64,000 nucleotides of DNA from [Erwinia] mediterraneensis. Lineage in GTDB: Bacteria; Pseudomonadota; Gammaproteobacteria; Enterobacterales; Enterobacteriaceae. The first letter of the stretch is position 1, and each line of letters starts with the position of its first letter. Under the pieces are notes generated by a model that was not told the origin of the DNA, did no database searches, and was given only the letters and a program-made list of their open reading frames with translations. Both the position numbers and the translations under genes were made by a program. The stretch covers positions 2,804,325 to 2,868,324 of the forward strand of contig NZ_LR026978.1 in the NCBI RefSeq assembly GCF_900604315.1. Direction: 5' to 3'. Below, piece after piece: positions 8,920 to 18,198 of this stretch.

Positions 8920-8935
8920 CTGTGTAAAAATACAG
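8920..8935. promoter_or_regulatory. LexA box upstream of dinG
   Basis: CTGTGTAAAAATACAG matches the LexA consensus CTGT-N8-ACAG exactly and lies 26 bases before the dinG ATG. E. coli dinG is a known SOS gene, so position and sequence agree. Confidence 0.9.
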
Positions 8936-8961
8936 GCCAGTTTCTTCAGGCAGCGACGGTT

Positions 8962-11130
8962 ATGGCCTTAACAGCAGCGATTAAAAGCCAGATTGCGCAG
9001 TGGTATAAAGCGCTGCAGCAACAGGTACCTGACTTTATCCCCCGCGCGCCACAGCGGCAGATGATTGCCGAAGTGGCAAAAATTTTTACGGGCGAAGAGG
9101 GACGTCATCTTGCCATCGAAGCGCCAACCGGCGTTGGTAAAACCCTCTCTTATCTGATCCCCGGCATTGCCGCCAGCCGGGCGGAGGAGAAGCGCCTGGT
9201 GATCAGCACCGCCAACGTGGCGCTGCAGGATCAGATTTTCAGCAAGGATCTGCCGTTGCTGAAAAAGATCATTCCCGATCTGACCTTTACCGCGGCGTTT
9301 GGCCGCGGTCGTTATGTCTGCCCCCGCAATCTCGCCGCGCTGGCTGCTGATGACGATCAGCAGGGCGATCTGCTGCTCTGGCTGGATGACAGCATCAGCA
9401 GTTCGAAAGAGGAGCAAACCCTCTGCAGCCGCCTGGAAAAAAAACTCAATCGTCACCAGTGGGATGGCCTGCGCGACCACACCGATGAAGCGATCGGCGA
9501 CAGCCTGTGGCAACGGCTTTCTACTGACAAAGCGAACTGCCTGGGCCATCACTGCCGCTGGTATCGCGAATGTCCGTTTTTTATCGCCCGCCGGGAAATC
9601 GAGCAGGTGGATGTGATCGTGGCGAACCATGCGCTGGTGATGGCGGCGATGGAGAACGAATCCGTGCTGCCGCCAGCAAAAAATCTGATGCTGGTGCTGG
9701 ATGAAGGGCACCACCTGCCGGAAGTGGCGCGCGATGCGCTGGAAATCAGCGCGGAGATTACCCCGGGCTGGACCAGCCTGCAGCTCGATCTGTTTATTCG
9801 CCTGGTGGAAACCATTATGGCGCAGTTCCGGCCCAAATCGCCGCCGCCGCTGAGTAATGCGGAGCGCCTGAAAGGACACTGCGAGGAGATGCGCGAGCTG
9901 CTGACCACGCTGTGCACTACACTCAATTCCCTGCTGCCCTCCGATAATCAGCCAGGTGAATATCGTTTTGTGCTGGGCGAACTGCCGGAAGCGCTGCTGA
10001 GCCACTGTGCCCGTCTGTTTAAGCTGAGCGATGCGCTGCGCGGGCTGGCGGAAGGCTTGCTGAACGAGTTAAGCGACCAGACCGGTAAAGTTGACCTGGT
10101 ACGTCTGCATCGTACGCTGCTGCAGCTCAATCGCCACTTCGGCTGGTTTGAATCGATCAGCAAGCTGTGGCGGCTGGCGGCACTGGAAAAAGCCTCCGGC
10201 GCGCCGGTCTCCAAATGGATCACGCGCGAACTGCGCGAGGGCCAGGCGCATCTGCTGTTTCACTGTGCCGGTATCCGCGTCAGCGATCAGCTGGAAAAGC
10301 TGCTGTGGCGTAAGGTGCCCCATGTGGTATTAACTTCGGCCACGCTGCGCTCGTTGAACAGCTTCAGCCGGCTGCAGGAGATGTCCGGGCTGAATGAAAA
10401 AGCGGGCGATCGTTTTATTGCCCTCGACTCGCCTTTCAATCATGTCGATCAGGGCAAACTGGTGATCCCGCAGATGCGCTATGAGCCGCTGATGGCCAAC
10501 GAAGCGGAGCATATTGCGGAAATGGCGCACTTTTTCCGCCAGCAGATGGCGGAGAAAAAGCACAAGGGGGTGCTGGTGCTGTTTGCCAGCGGCCGTGCCA
10601 TGCAGCTGTTCCTCTCCCACGTCACTGATTTACGGCTCGCCATGCTGGTGCAGGGCGATCAGCCGCGCTACCGGCTGGTGGAGTTGCACCGTAAACGTGT
10701 GCAGCAGGGCGAGACCAGCATCCTGGTGGGGCTGCAATCTTTTGCCGAAGGGCTGGATCTGAAAGGCGATCTGCTGTCCCAGGTGCATATCCATAAAATT
10801 GCTTTTCCACCGGTAGACAGTCCGGTAATTTTGACGGAAGGGGAGTGGCTGAAAAGCCTGAAGCGCTATCCGTTTGAGGTGCAGAGCTTGCCCAGCGCCT
10901 CCTTTACGCTGATTCAGCAGGTCGGGCGTTTGATTCGCAGCCATCAATGCTATGGCGAAATTGTGATTTACGATCGTCGGCTGCTGACGAAAAGTTATGG
11001 CACCCGGCTGCTGGCTGCCCTGCCGGTGTTTCCTATTGAGCAACCGGCCCTGCCGGAAGGGAAAGTGGTGAAAGTTGTGCCAGACAGCAGCAAACGGCCA
11101 CGACGTGCTGCCAGTAGGAAAAAAGCGTGA
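8962..11130 (+). CDS. dinG: ATP-dependent DNA helicase DinG
   Basis: DinG is a 5'-to-3' superfamily 2 helicase with a [4Fe-4S] cluster that unwinds R-loops, D-loops and G-quadruplexes after DNA damage. The Walker A motif EAPTGVGKT is at residues 53-61. The cluster ligands C120, C193, C198 and C204 are all present, and a DEGH box follows in MLVLDEGHHLP. The ATG at 8962 gives 722 residues and the N-terminus MALTAAIKSQ, close to E. coli DinG (716). An upstream in-frame ATG at 8875 lies inside the LysR gene and is rejected. A perfect LexA box precedes the gene. Confidence 0.96.
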   Translation: MALTAAIKSQIAQWYKALQQQVPDFIPRAPQRQMIAEVAKIFTGEEGRHLAIEAPTGVGKTLSYLIPGIAASRAEEKRLVISTANVALQDQIFSKDLPLLKKIIPDLTFTAAFGRGRYVCPRNLAALAADDDQQGDLLLWLDDSISSSKEEQTLCSRLEKKLNRHQWDGLRDHTDEAIGDSLWQRLSTDKANCLGHHCRWYRECPFFIARREIEQVDVIVANHALVMAAMENESVLPPAKNLMLVLDEGHHLPEVARDALEISAEITPGWTSLQLDLFIRLVETIMAQFRPKSPPPLSNAERLKGHCEEMRELLTTLCTTLNSLLPSDNQPGEYRFVLGELPEALLSHCARLFKLSDALRGLAEGLLNELSDQTGKVDLVRLHRTLLQLNRHFGWFESISKLWRLAALEKASGAPVSKWITRELREGQAHLLFHCAGIRVSDQLEKLLWRKVPHVVLTSATLRSLNSFSRLQEMSGLNEKAGDRFIALDSPFNHVDQGKLVIPQMRYEPLMANEAEHIAEMAHFFRQQMAEKKHKGVLVLFASGRAMQLFLSHVTDLRLAMLVQGDQPRYRLVELHRKRVQQGETSILVGLQSFAEGLDLKGDLLSQVHIHKIAFPPVDSPVILTEGEWLKSLKRYPFEVQSLPSASFTLIQQVGRLIRSHQCYGEIVIYDRRLLTKSYGTRLLAALPVFPIEQPALPEGKVVKVVPDSSKRPRRAASRKKA

Positions 11131-11205
11131 CTGTGGCGTATCTGGTAACCTGTGACTCTATTCTGTGGCTGCGCAGCAGCGGCCCTTCCGAGCGGGAAAC
11201 GACTG

Positions 11206-12174
11206 ATGGAACTGAATAAAATTATTAAAGAAGTGGGGCGCGGAAAAAATCACGCCCGGGATATCGATTTCGCCACAGCGCAGGCTCTTTATCGCGCCAT
11301 GCTGGCCGGGGAAGTGCCGGATCTGGAACTGGGCGGCCTGCTGATTGCGTTACGGATTAAAGGTGAAGGGGAAGAGGAGCTGCATGGCTTCTACCGGGCG
11401 ATGCAGGAGCAGATGATGCACCTGCAGCCGCCCGCCGGACGTCCAATGCCGGTGGTAATCCCCAGCTACAATGGCGCACGCCGTCAGGGTAATCTGACGC
11501 CGCTGCTGGCGCTGCTGCTGGAAAAACTCGGTATTCCGGTGCTGGTGCATGGGGTCAGTGACGATCCCACGCGTGTCACCAGTGAGGCGGTGTTTGCTGA
11601 GCTGGGCATCCAGCCGGTGCAGAATGCGGCGGCGGCGCAGGCCTCGCTGGAGGCGGGTAAGCTGACCTTTCTCACCATTGAGATGCTGTGCGCGCCGATG
11701 GCGAAACAGCTCTCGCTGCGCTGGCGTATGGGTGTGCGTAACAGCGCGCATACGCTGGCGAAACTGGCGACGCCTTTTGCTGAAACCGCCGCGTTACGTC
11801 TGGCCAGCGTGTCACATCCGGAATATGTGCCGCGCGTAGGGAAATTTTTCAGCGTGATTGGCGCGCCCGCCCTGTTGCTGAACGGCACCGAAGGGGAAGT
11901 GTATGCGAATCCGCAACGCTGTCCGGCCATCAGCTTTATCGCCGGGGCTGACGCACAAGCGGAGGTGTGGGTTGAACGGCAGCCGGAAGTGAGTGTCGCA
12001 CTCGCCGCCTCGAAAGAGGCCGCAATTACCGCACGCTGGATTGAGCAGGTACTGGATCAGCAGATAGCGGTGCCGCAGGCTCTGCGTCTGCAGATAGCCT
12101 GCTGCTTGCGCGCGACGGGACACGTCGCCACGCTGGAAGAAGGTCTCGCCTCTCTGAATGCGGCCGGTTACTGA
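11206..12174 (+). CDS. ybiB: DNA-binding protein YbiB (TrpD-like fold)
   Basis: YbiB resembles anthranilate phosphoribosyltransferase (TrpD) but acts as a nucleic-acid-binding protein in E. coli, where it also follows dinG. The visible stretch is 322 residues, with NGARRQGNLTPLLALLLEKLG and the very conserved RWRMGVRNSAHTLAKLATPF. The start at 11206 (MELNKIIKEV) aligns with the E. coli N-terminus. The gene is 75 bases from dinG and may share its SOS control. Confidence 0.92.
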   Translation: MELNKIIKEVGRGKNHARDIDFATAQALYRAMLAGEVPDLELGGLLIALRIKGEGEEELHGFYRAMQEQMMHLQPPAGRPMPVVIPSYNGARRQGNLTPLLALLLEKLGIPVLVHGVSDDPTRVTSEAVFAELGIQPVQNAAAAQASLEAGKLTFLTIEMLCAPMAKQLSLRWRMGVRNSAHTLAKLATPFAETAALRLASVSHPEYVPRVGKFFSVIGAPALLLNGTEGEVYANPQRCPAISFIAGADAQAEVWVERQPEVSVALAASKEAAITARWIEQVLDQQIAVPQALRLQIACCLRATGHVATLEEGLASLNAAGY

Positions 12175-12195
12175 TCGGGCGGCTGACGGCCGCAC

Positions 12196-13350
12196 TCAGC
12201 GTTTCAGGCAGTGTTCCACCAGCGCCTGCCAGAAGCGGATACCGTGCGGAATCAGCGCATCATTGAAGTCGTAACAGGCGTTGTGCAGGGGAGCGGAGGG
12301 CGTTTCGCCATCGGCGCCGAGCCAGAAGTAGGCACCGGGGCAAGCTTCCAGCATACAGGCGAAATCTTCCGAGGCCATGGAAGGATTAATCTGCCAGCGT
12401 ACGTTATCGCTGCCCAGCAGCGCCTGCGCCACCTCACGCACCTGTCCGGCGGGTTGCAGGTGGTTCGCCGTCACCGGATAGCCGGGCAACCAGTCAATCT
12501 GTCCCTCTACCGCGAAGGGCTGGGGCAGGGTGGTAACGAACTCCTCGATCAGGCTGCGTACTTTGTTACGCACATCATCCTGCAGGCAGCGCACTGTGCC
12601 GCGCAGAGTAATCTGTTCCGGAATAACGTTAATCGCTTCACCGCCCTGAATTTGCGTGATGCTCACCACCGCCGAAGCGAGAGGCGACAGGCGACGGGAG
12701 GGAATGGTCTGCAGCGCCAGAATCAATTCGGCGGCCACGACCATCGGGTCGGCACCGTTTTCCGGCATCGCGGCATGGCAGCTTTTGCCGCTCAGGGTAA
12801 TCTCAAATGCGTCCAGCGAAGCCATCATGGCATCAGGATTAACCGCCAGGGCGCCTGCTGGTAATCCTGGCCAGTTATGCAACGCATAGATGGCATCCAT
12901 CGGGAAGCGTCGGAACAAGCCTTCTTCCACCATCTTGCGCGCGCCGCCGAGGTTCTCTTCCGCAGGCTGAAAAATAAAGTGGACCGTGCCGCTGAACTGG
13001 CGCGTCTGCGCCAGCTGTTTCGCCGCGGCGAGCAGAATAGCCGTGTGACCATCGTGGCCGCAGGCGTGCATCACGCCCGGACGCTGTGAACGCCAGGGAC
13101 GATCGCCTTTTTCCGTAATGGGCAGCGCATCCATATCAGCCCGCAGGCCAATGGTCGGGCCGGGGCCATTTTCCAGCGTACCAATAACGCCGGTAACTGC
13201 CAGGCCACGGTATACCTGCAGGCCAAAGGCGGCCAGCTGTTCAGCGACAAATGCGCTGGTCTGCTGCTCCTGATAGCCGAGTTCCGGCTGACGGTGAAAC
13301 TGTTGACGCCACTGGATGGCCTCCACGATCAGGGTGGTCGGCAGGGTCAT
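12196..13350 (-). CDS. M20-family amidohydrolase (hippurate hydrolase-like)
   Basis: This zinc-dependent hydrolase of the peptidase M20/HipO family removes acyl groups from N-acyl amino acids or similar amides. The metal-site motif HACGHDGHT is at residues 95-103, with downstream HNWPGLPAG and the late SEDFACMLEACPGAYFWLG. The start at 13350 gives 384 residues, with AAGGAG about 12 bases upstream; an earlier in-frame ATG is less likely. It lies next to the hut genes and is separated from hutU by the repeat array. A role in histidine breakdown is possible but not shown. Confidence 0.85.
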   Translation of the reverse strand: MTLPTTLIVEAIQWRQQFHRQPELGYQEQQTSAFVAEQLAAFGLQVYRGLAVTGVIGTLENGPGPTIGLRADMDALPITEKGDRPWRSQRPGVMHACGHDGHTAILLAAAKQLAQTRQFSGTVHFIFQPAEENLGGARKMVEEGLFRRFPMDAIYALHNWPGLPAGALAVNPDAMMASLDAFEITLSGKSCHAAMPENGADPMVVAAELILALQTIPSRRLSPLASAVVSITQIQGGEAINVIPEQITLRGTVRCLQDDVRNKVRSLIEEFVTTLPQPFAVEGQIDWLPGYPVTANHLQPAGQVREVAQALLGSDNVRWQINPSMASEDFACMLEACPGAYFWLGADGETPSAPLHNACYDFNDALIPHGIRFWQALVEHCLKR

Positions 13351-13383
13351 AACGGCTGGGGTCTCCTTGCGGGGGCAATACAC

Positions 13384-13522
13384 CGGGGTTGGCGTAGCGC
13401 ATAAATCTGAATCTTCACTGTAGAGGTAAGCGCAGGGTAACGTCTATCTCAGCAAAGGAGAAAATTCGCTATAGCCTAAAACAAATTGGAATAAGTCAGA
13501 ACCAAAGTGCGGGGCGCTCTTG
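13384..13522. other. Leader region before the M20 gene
   Basis: Nothing coding is seen between the M20 start and the repeat array. The stretch is AT-richer than its surroundings (for example TAAAACAAATTGGAATAAG near 13475) and may carry the M20 promoter, but no clear boxes were found. Confidence 0.4.
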
Positions 13523-13856
13523 CCCTCACCCTAACCCTCTCCCGGAGGGAGAGGGGACTGAATGGCGCACATTGCTGCAATCCTGCTGCGGACCGCTCCC
13601 ACTCCCGTTTACGGGAGAGGGCCGGGGTGAGGGGGACGGGTGCACATTACTGCAATCCTGCTGCGGACCGTTCCCTCTCCCGCTTACGGGAGAGGGCCGG
13701 GGTGAGGGGGACGGGCGCAATTGCTGCAACCCTGCTGCGGACCGCTCCCTCTCCCGTTTACGGGAGAGGGCCGGGTGAGGGAGACAGGCGCACATTGCTG
13801 CAACCCTGCTGCGGACTGCTCCCTCTCCCGTTTACGGGAGAGGGCTGGGGTGAGGG
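13523..13856. repeat. Tandem REP-like array, 74-75 bp period, four copies plus one inverted element
   Basis: A single element in reverse orientation (CCCTCACCCTAACCCTCTCC, starting at 13523) is followed by four copies of a unit. Each unit holds GGGAGAGGGCCGGGGTGAGG, a TGCTGCAA-CCTGCTGCGGA spacer and the palindrome CCCTCTCCCGTTTACGGGAG. The CCTGCTGCGG landmark recurs at 13582, 13657, 13731 and 13805. The palindromes belong to the same family as those at 5758-6724, but the spacer is different. The last copy contains the stop codon of hutU. Confidence 0.9.
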
Positions 13857-15553
13857 AAAGCGGGCTTCTCAGCCTGCAGCATCGGCAAATTCAGGTCGTG
13901 CCGTTCTGCACAGGCTTGCGCCTGCTCGTAGCCTGCGTCAGCATGACGCATCACGCCGGTAGCGGGATCGTTCCACAACACCCGCTCAAGGCGCGCACCG
14001 GCGGCTTCGCTGCCGTCACACACGATCACCATACCCGCATGTTGTGAAAAGCCCATGCCGACCCCTCCGCCATGATGCAGACTGACCCAGGTGGCGCCGC
14101 CTGCCGTATTCAGCAAGGCGTTCAGCAGCGGCCAGTCGGACACAGCATCTGAGCCATCCTTCATCGCTTCCGTTTCCCGGTTTGGCGAGGCAACGGAGCC
14201 GCAGTCAAGATGGTCACGCCCAATCACTACCGGCGCTTTCAGTTCACCATTGCGCACCATCTCATTAAAGGCGAGACCGGCGCGATGGCGTTCACCCAGG
14301 CCGAGCCAGCAGATGCGTGCCGGTAAGCCCTGAAAAGCGATACGCTCCTGCGCCATATCCAGCCAGCGATGCAGATTTTTATCTTCAGGAAACAGTTCTT
14401 TGAGTTTCGCATCGGTCCTGTAGATATCTTCCGCATCGCCGGAAAGCGCTACCCAGCGGAACGGCCCCTTTCCTTCGCAGAACAGGGGCCGGATATAGGC
14501 CGGTACAAAACCGGGGAAATCAAAAGCGTTGTCGACGCCTTCCTCCAGCGCCACCTGGCGGATATTGTTGCCGTAATCCACGGTGGGGACGCCCATATGA
14601 TAAAAATCGAGCATCGCCTGCACATGCTGCGCCATAGAAGCGCGCGCCGCTTTTATCACTTCCCGGGGTTGGCTTAACCGCGCCTGCTGCCAGCGTTCTA
14701 CCTCCCAGCCAAGGGGCAGATAACCATTCAGCGGATCGTGTGCAGAGGTCTGATCCGTCACAATATCGGGCTTCATGCCGCCCGCTCTGGCACGTCGCAC
14801 CAGTTCAGGTAGTACCTCGGCGGCATTGCCCAACAGGCCGACGGAAATCGCTTCTTTCTCGCGCGTGGCCCGGGCAATCATCTCCAGCGCCTCATCCAGC
14901 GTCCGGGCTTTGTAATCCAGATAGCGCGTGCGCAAGCGGAAGTCGATGCGCGACTCCTGACACTCCACCGCCAGTACGCAAGCACCGGCCAGCACGCCCG
15001 CCAGCGGCTGTGCACCCCCCATGCCGCCCAGTCCTGCGGTCAGGATCCAGCGACCACGCAGATCGTTGTGATAGTGCTGACGCCCCGCCTCGACAAACGT
15101 CTCGTATGTGCCCTGTACAATGCCTTGCGCGCCAATATAGATCCAGGAACCGGCGGTCATCTGGCCATACATCATCAGACCCGCTTTATCCAGCTCGTGG
15201 AAATGATCCCAGGTCGCCCAGTGCGGTACCAGATTCGAGTTGGCCAGCAGCACGCGCGGGGCATCGGCATGGGTGCGGAAGACGCCCACCGGCTTGCCCG
15301 ACTGGATCAGCAGGGTCTCATCCGGCTGCAGCGCGCGCAGTGAACGTAAGATCCGGGCAAAACATTCGTGATTACGCGCAGCCTTACCGATGCCGCCATA
15401 CACCACCAAATCTTCCGGCCGTTCGGCAACGTCAGGGTCGAGGTTGTTCTGGATCATGCGCCAGGCGGCTTCAATCAGCCAGTTAGCGCAATGTAATTCG
15501 CTGCCGCGCGGTGCGCGTACTTCACGTGCTATCGCCTGAGTCAGGGTTTCCAT
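13832..15553 (-). CDS. hutU: Urocanate hydratase HutU
   Basis: HutU converts urocanate to imidazolone propionate, the second step of histidine breakdown, with tightly bound NAD. The NAD-binding stretch [19 protein letters not shown] and the conserved [19 protein letters not shown] are present. The family end, around LNLPML, is followed by some 13 extra residues ending in PHPSPLP, encoded by the repeat array; the TAA stop lies in the loop of a repeat palindrome. Total length is 573 residues, about a dozen above the usual length. The AAGGA Shine-Dalgarno fits the ATG at 15553. hutH precedes it by 22 bases, so both form one unit. Confidence 0.95.
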   Translation of the reverse strand: METLTQAIAREVRAPRGSELHCANWLIEAAWRMIQNNLDPDVAERPEDLVVYGGIGKAARNHECFARILRSLRALQPDETLLIQSGKPVGVFRTHADAPRVLLANSNLVPHWATWDHFHELDKAGLMMYGQMTAGSWIYIGAQGIVQGTYETFVEAGRQHYHNDLRGRWILTAGLGGMGGAQPLAGVLAGACVLAVECQESRIDFRLRTRYLDYKARTLDEALEMIARATREKEAISVGLLGNAAEVLPELVRRARAGGMKPDIVTDQTSAHDPLNGYLPLGWEVERWQQARLSQPREVIKAARASMAQHVQAMLDFYHMGVPTVDYGNNIRQVALEEGVDNAFDFPGFVPAYIRPLFCEGKGPFRWVALSGDAEDIYRTDAKLKELFPEDKNLHRWLDMAQERIAFQGLPARICWLGLGERHRAGLAFNEMVRNGELKAPVVIGRDHLDCGSVASPNRETEAMKDGSDAVSDWPLLNALLNTAGGATWVSLHHGGGVGMGFSQHAGMVIVCDGSEAAGARLERVLWNDPATGVMRHADAGYEQAQACAERHDLNLPMLQAEKPAFPHPSPLP

Positions 15554-15575
15554 GATTTTTTCCTTGGTTCAGTCA

Positions 15576-17123
15576 TCACATCAGTGCGCGGCCAGGCAGC
15601 AGCGCAGCGAGCGCTGCTGGCCAGTCGTGGCGGCTGGCCCACTGGCGCATCTTTTCAATATCCGGTGCCAGCAAGCGATCCTGGTCGAGAAAGGCCACCT
15701 GCTGGCGAATGGTGGCGATCTCCTGCTCCAGCAGGGCAGAGCTTTGTAACGGGCGGTGAAAATCGATCCCCTGGACCGCCGCCATCGCCTCAATACCTAC
15801 CACCGCGGCCGTGTTGAAACACATGCTGCCGAGGCGGCGCGCGGCATAAGTCGCCATGGAGACATGATCTTCCTGGTTAGCCGAAGTGGGCAGGCTGTCG
15901 ACGCTACCCGGATGCGCCAGAGATTTGTTTTCTGAGGCCAGCGCGGCGGCAGTTACCTGAGCGATCATAAAGCCAGAGTTCACGCCGCCATCCCGTACCA
16001 GGAAGGGGGGCAGGCCGGAAAGGCCGGTATCCAGCAGCAGCGCCAGACGCCGCTCCGAAATGGCGCCGATTTCCGCCACTGCCAGTGCAATGATGTCGGC
16101 GGCGAATGCCACCGGCTCGGCATGAAAATTGCCGCCGGAAATCACGTCGCCGCTGTCGCTGAACACCAGGGGATTATCGGAGGCGGCATTGGCCTCAATC
16201 TGCAGCACGCGTGCGGCATGGTTGAGATTATCAAGACAGGCGCCCATCACCTGCGGGACACAACGAATCGAGTAGGGATCCTGAACGCGGCCGCAGTTGA
16301 CGTGCGATCCCAGAATTTCACTGCCCTTAATCAGCGCGCTGACCGCCGCGGCCACCGCTATCTGCCCCGGCTGTCCGCGTGCCTGGTGGATGCGCGCGTC
16401 GAAAGGTTTCAGCGAACCTTTAATCGCCTCCAGCGACAGGGCGCCCGCCAGCAGCCCGGCGGCAAACACGTTTTCCGCTTCGAACAGGCCGCGCAGCGCC
16501 AGCGCCGTTGAGACCTGAGTACCGTTCAGCAGCGCCAGACCCTCTTTCGGACCGAGCACAAACGGCTGCAGTCCGGCAAGCGCCAGACCTTCTGCGGCAG
16601 GCATAAACTGACCGGCAACCTGCACATCGCCTTCCCCCAGCAGCATCAGCGAGAGATGCGCCAGCGGTGCCAGATCACCGGATGCGCCTACTGATCCTTT
16701 TTCCGGGATACAGGGCATCACACCCGCATTAAACAGCGCCACCAGCCCATCAATCAACTCGATACGAATGCCGGAGTGACCGCGCGCCAGGCTGATAATT
16801 TTGGTCGCCATAATCAGGCGGGTGACATTATCGGGCAGCAGATCGCCCAGTCCGACGCTGTGGGAAAGCACCAGATTGCGCTGCAGATCCGCCAGACGCG
16901 CGGGCGGGATCTCGGTTTGCGCCAGCTTGCCGAAGCCGGTGTTAATGCCGTAAACCACTTTACCAGAAGCGACAATCGCCTCCACCGTTTCCCGTGCCTG
17001 CAGAATGGCGCTGCGCGCGCTCTCATCAAGCGCGAGGGTGACTCCGCCCTGATATATCATGCGTAACGTTGCGAGATCTACGTGACCGGGAACCAGGCAA
17101 CATACCTGCGCTGAACCTGACAT
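15576..17123 (-). CDS. hutH: Histidine ammonia-lyase HutH
   Basis: HutH removes ammonia from L-histidine to give trans-urocanate, the first step of the pathway. The Ala-Ser-Gly triad that cyclises to the MIO cofactor is at residues 147-149 in [14 protein letters not shown], and [12 protein letters not shown] lies near the C-terminus. The length of 515 residues is typical. GGAG stands seven bases before the ATG. It is the first gene of a hutH-hutU unit, the reverse of the U-H order I recall from Klebsiella and Salmonella. A HutC-type operator lies about 105 bases upstream of the start. Confidence 0.96.
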   Translation of the reverse strand: MSGSAQVCCLVPGHVDLATLRMIYQGGVTLALDESARSAILQARETVEAIVASGKVVYGINTGFGKLAQTEIPPARLADLQRNLVLSHSVGLGDLLPDNVTRLIMATKIISLARGHSGIRIELIDGLVALFNAGVMPCIPEKGSVGASGDLAPLAHLSLMLLGEGDVQVAGQFMPAAEGLALAGLQPFVLGPKEGLALLNGTQVSTALALRGLFEAENVFAAGLLAGALSLEAIKGSLKPFDARIHQARGQPGQIAVAAAVSALIKGSEILGSHVNCGRVQDPYSIRCVPQVMGACLDNLNHAARVLQIEANAASDNPLVFSDSGDVISGGNFHAEPVAFAADIIALAVAEIGAISERRLALLLDTGLSGLPPFLVRDGGVNSGFMIAQVTAAALASENKSLAHPGSVDSLPTSANQEDHVSMATYAARRLGSMCFNTAAVVGIEAMAAVQGIDFHRPLQSSALLEQEIATIRQQVAFLDQDRLLAPDIEKMRQWASRHDWPAALAALLPGRALM

Positions 17124-17228
17124 ACTCTGCTCCTGTCTGGATAAGTGTGCGACGAACGGTCTCTGCTGTTTAAGGCATGGTCAATGCCCATCGCGCGAAT
17201 AAAGCGAGTGAAACATATGTGTCTATTC

Positions 17229-17240
17229 TTGTCTATACAA
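17229..17240. promoter_or_regulatory. hutO: HutC-type operator before hutH
   Basis: TTGTCTATACAA is a near-perfect inverted repeat matching the hut operator core TGT-N4-ACA. On the minus strand it lies in the spacer between TTGCTA and TAGACA, which are weak -35 and -10 candidates 16 bases apart. Binding here would block hutHU transcription. Confidence 0.7.
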
Positions 17241-17251
17241 CTAGCAAGCGC

Positions 17252-17273
17252 TATGCCAGATTGATCACAAATT
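17252..17273 (-). promoter_or_regulatory. Weak CRP-like site before hutH
   Basis: On the minus strand TTTGTGATCAATCTGGCA has a perfect TGTGA half-site and a poor second half (TGGCA instead of TCACA). It lies just upstream of the hutHU operator. Catabolite control of hut operons by CRP is known in Klebsiella, which makes the site plausible but not secure. Confidence 0.3.
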
Positions 17274-17374
17274 GATGTGCCGGGTAAAACGCCGCTGCGC
17301 AGCGCCAGGCCGCGCAGCGCTTGCACCAGCAGCGCGCAGACTATGCACCCTGAGCAGGCGGCTACGCTACGCGC

Positions 17375-17386
17375 ATGTATATACAT
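17375..17386. promoter_or_regulatory. HutC-type operator before hutC
   Basis: ATGTATATACAT is a perfect palindrome 57 bases upstream of the hutC start. It has the same TGTATATACA core as the site before hutI, so HutC probably represses its own gene. Confidence 0.7.
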
Positions 17387-17442
17387 CTACAGGCCGGGAC
17401 AGTAAACTCAGCACTGTTTCAGGAGAAGAAGAGGAAAAGGAT

Positions 17443-18198
17443 ATGGTCGAGCAGACGGCAGTGGCACAACTGGCGGCAGCCATGAGCAATGAGCCTGCGC
17501 CCATCTATCAGCGTGTTAAACAGGCCATCATCAGCCAGATTCGTGACGGCCACTGGAAAGCGAATCAGCGTGTTCCCTCCGAGAGCGAACTGGTAAACGA
17601 ACTGGGTGTCAGTCGGATGACAATCAATCGCGCCTTGCGCGAACTCACCAGCGAAGGCTTTCTGGTACGCATGCAGGGGGTGGGGACCTTTGTGGCAGAG
17701 ATGAAAGGCTACACGGCGATGCTGGAAGTGCACAATATTGCCGATGAAATTGCCCAGCGAGGCCATCGTCACAGCAGTCAGATTCTGTCGCTGGGACAGA
17801 TCAAAGCCGATCCGGAGCAGGCGGCGGTGCTGGGATTAGCCACCGGGCAGACCATTTTCCATTCGCTGATTGTGCATTATGAAAATGAGCTGCCGGTGCA
17901 GCTGGAGGATCGTCTGGTTAATCCGCTGGTAGCTCCTGATTACCTGAGCCAGGATTATCACAGCCAGACGCCTTACACCTATCTGATGCGCGTTGCGCCG
18001 CTTACCGCCGGAGAGCATATTGTCGAAGCGGTGCTACCGGATGCCCGCCAGCGTAAGCATCTGGCGCTGGATGAACATGAGCCCTGTTTGCTGATCCGCC
18101 GTCAGACCTGGAGCGATAATAAAATCGTGACCTATGCGCGGCTACTCTATCCCGGCTCGCGCTATAAGCTGCTGGGGCGTTTTAAGGGACACGGTTGA
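17443..18198 (+). CDS. hutC: Histidine utilisation repressor HutC (GntR family)
   Basis: HutC represses hut genes and is released by urocanate. The 251-residue protein has a GntR winged helix (about residues 25-90, with VPSESELVNELGVSRMTINRALRELTSEG) and a UTRA effector domain after it (HSLIVHYENELPVQLEDRLVN). The ATG at 17443 follows GAGGAAAAGG; longer in-frame starts lie in the operator region and are rejected. It is divergent from hutHU and convergent with hutD, overlapping its end by 17 bases. Confidence 0.93.
   Translation: MVEQTAVAQLAAAMSNEPAPIYQRVKQAIISQIRDGHWKANQRVPSESELVNELGVSRMTINRALRELTSEGFLVRMQGVGTFVAEMKGYTAMLEVHNIADEIAQRGHRHSSQILSLGQIKADPEQAAVLGLATGQTIFHSLIVHYENELPVQLEDRLVNPLVAPDYLSQDYHSQTPYTYLMRVAPLTAGEHIVEAVLPDARQRKHLALDEHEPCLLIRRQTWSDNKIVTYARLLYPGSRYKLLGRFKGHG

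Noticed and set aside
8875..8961. Longer N-terminus for DinG
   Set aside because: The earlier start lies inside the LysR gene and before the LexA box; MALTAAIKSQ at 8962 matches the family start.
8968..10005. 345-codon minus-strand frame opposite dinG
   Set aside because: It is antisense to dinG, rich in Q and R, and matches no family I know.
13507..13962. 151-codon plus-strand frame across the second array
   Set aside because: It consists of repeated translations of the REP-like unit and runs antisense into hutU, so it is not a gene.
17272..17442. Longer N-terminus for HutC
   Set aside because: It would cover the operator at 17375 and encode a sequence foreign to GntR proteins; the start at 17443 has a strong ribosome site.
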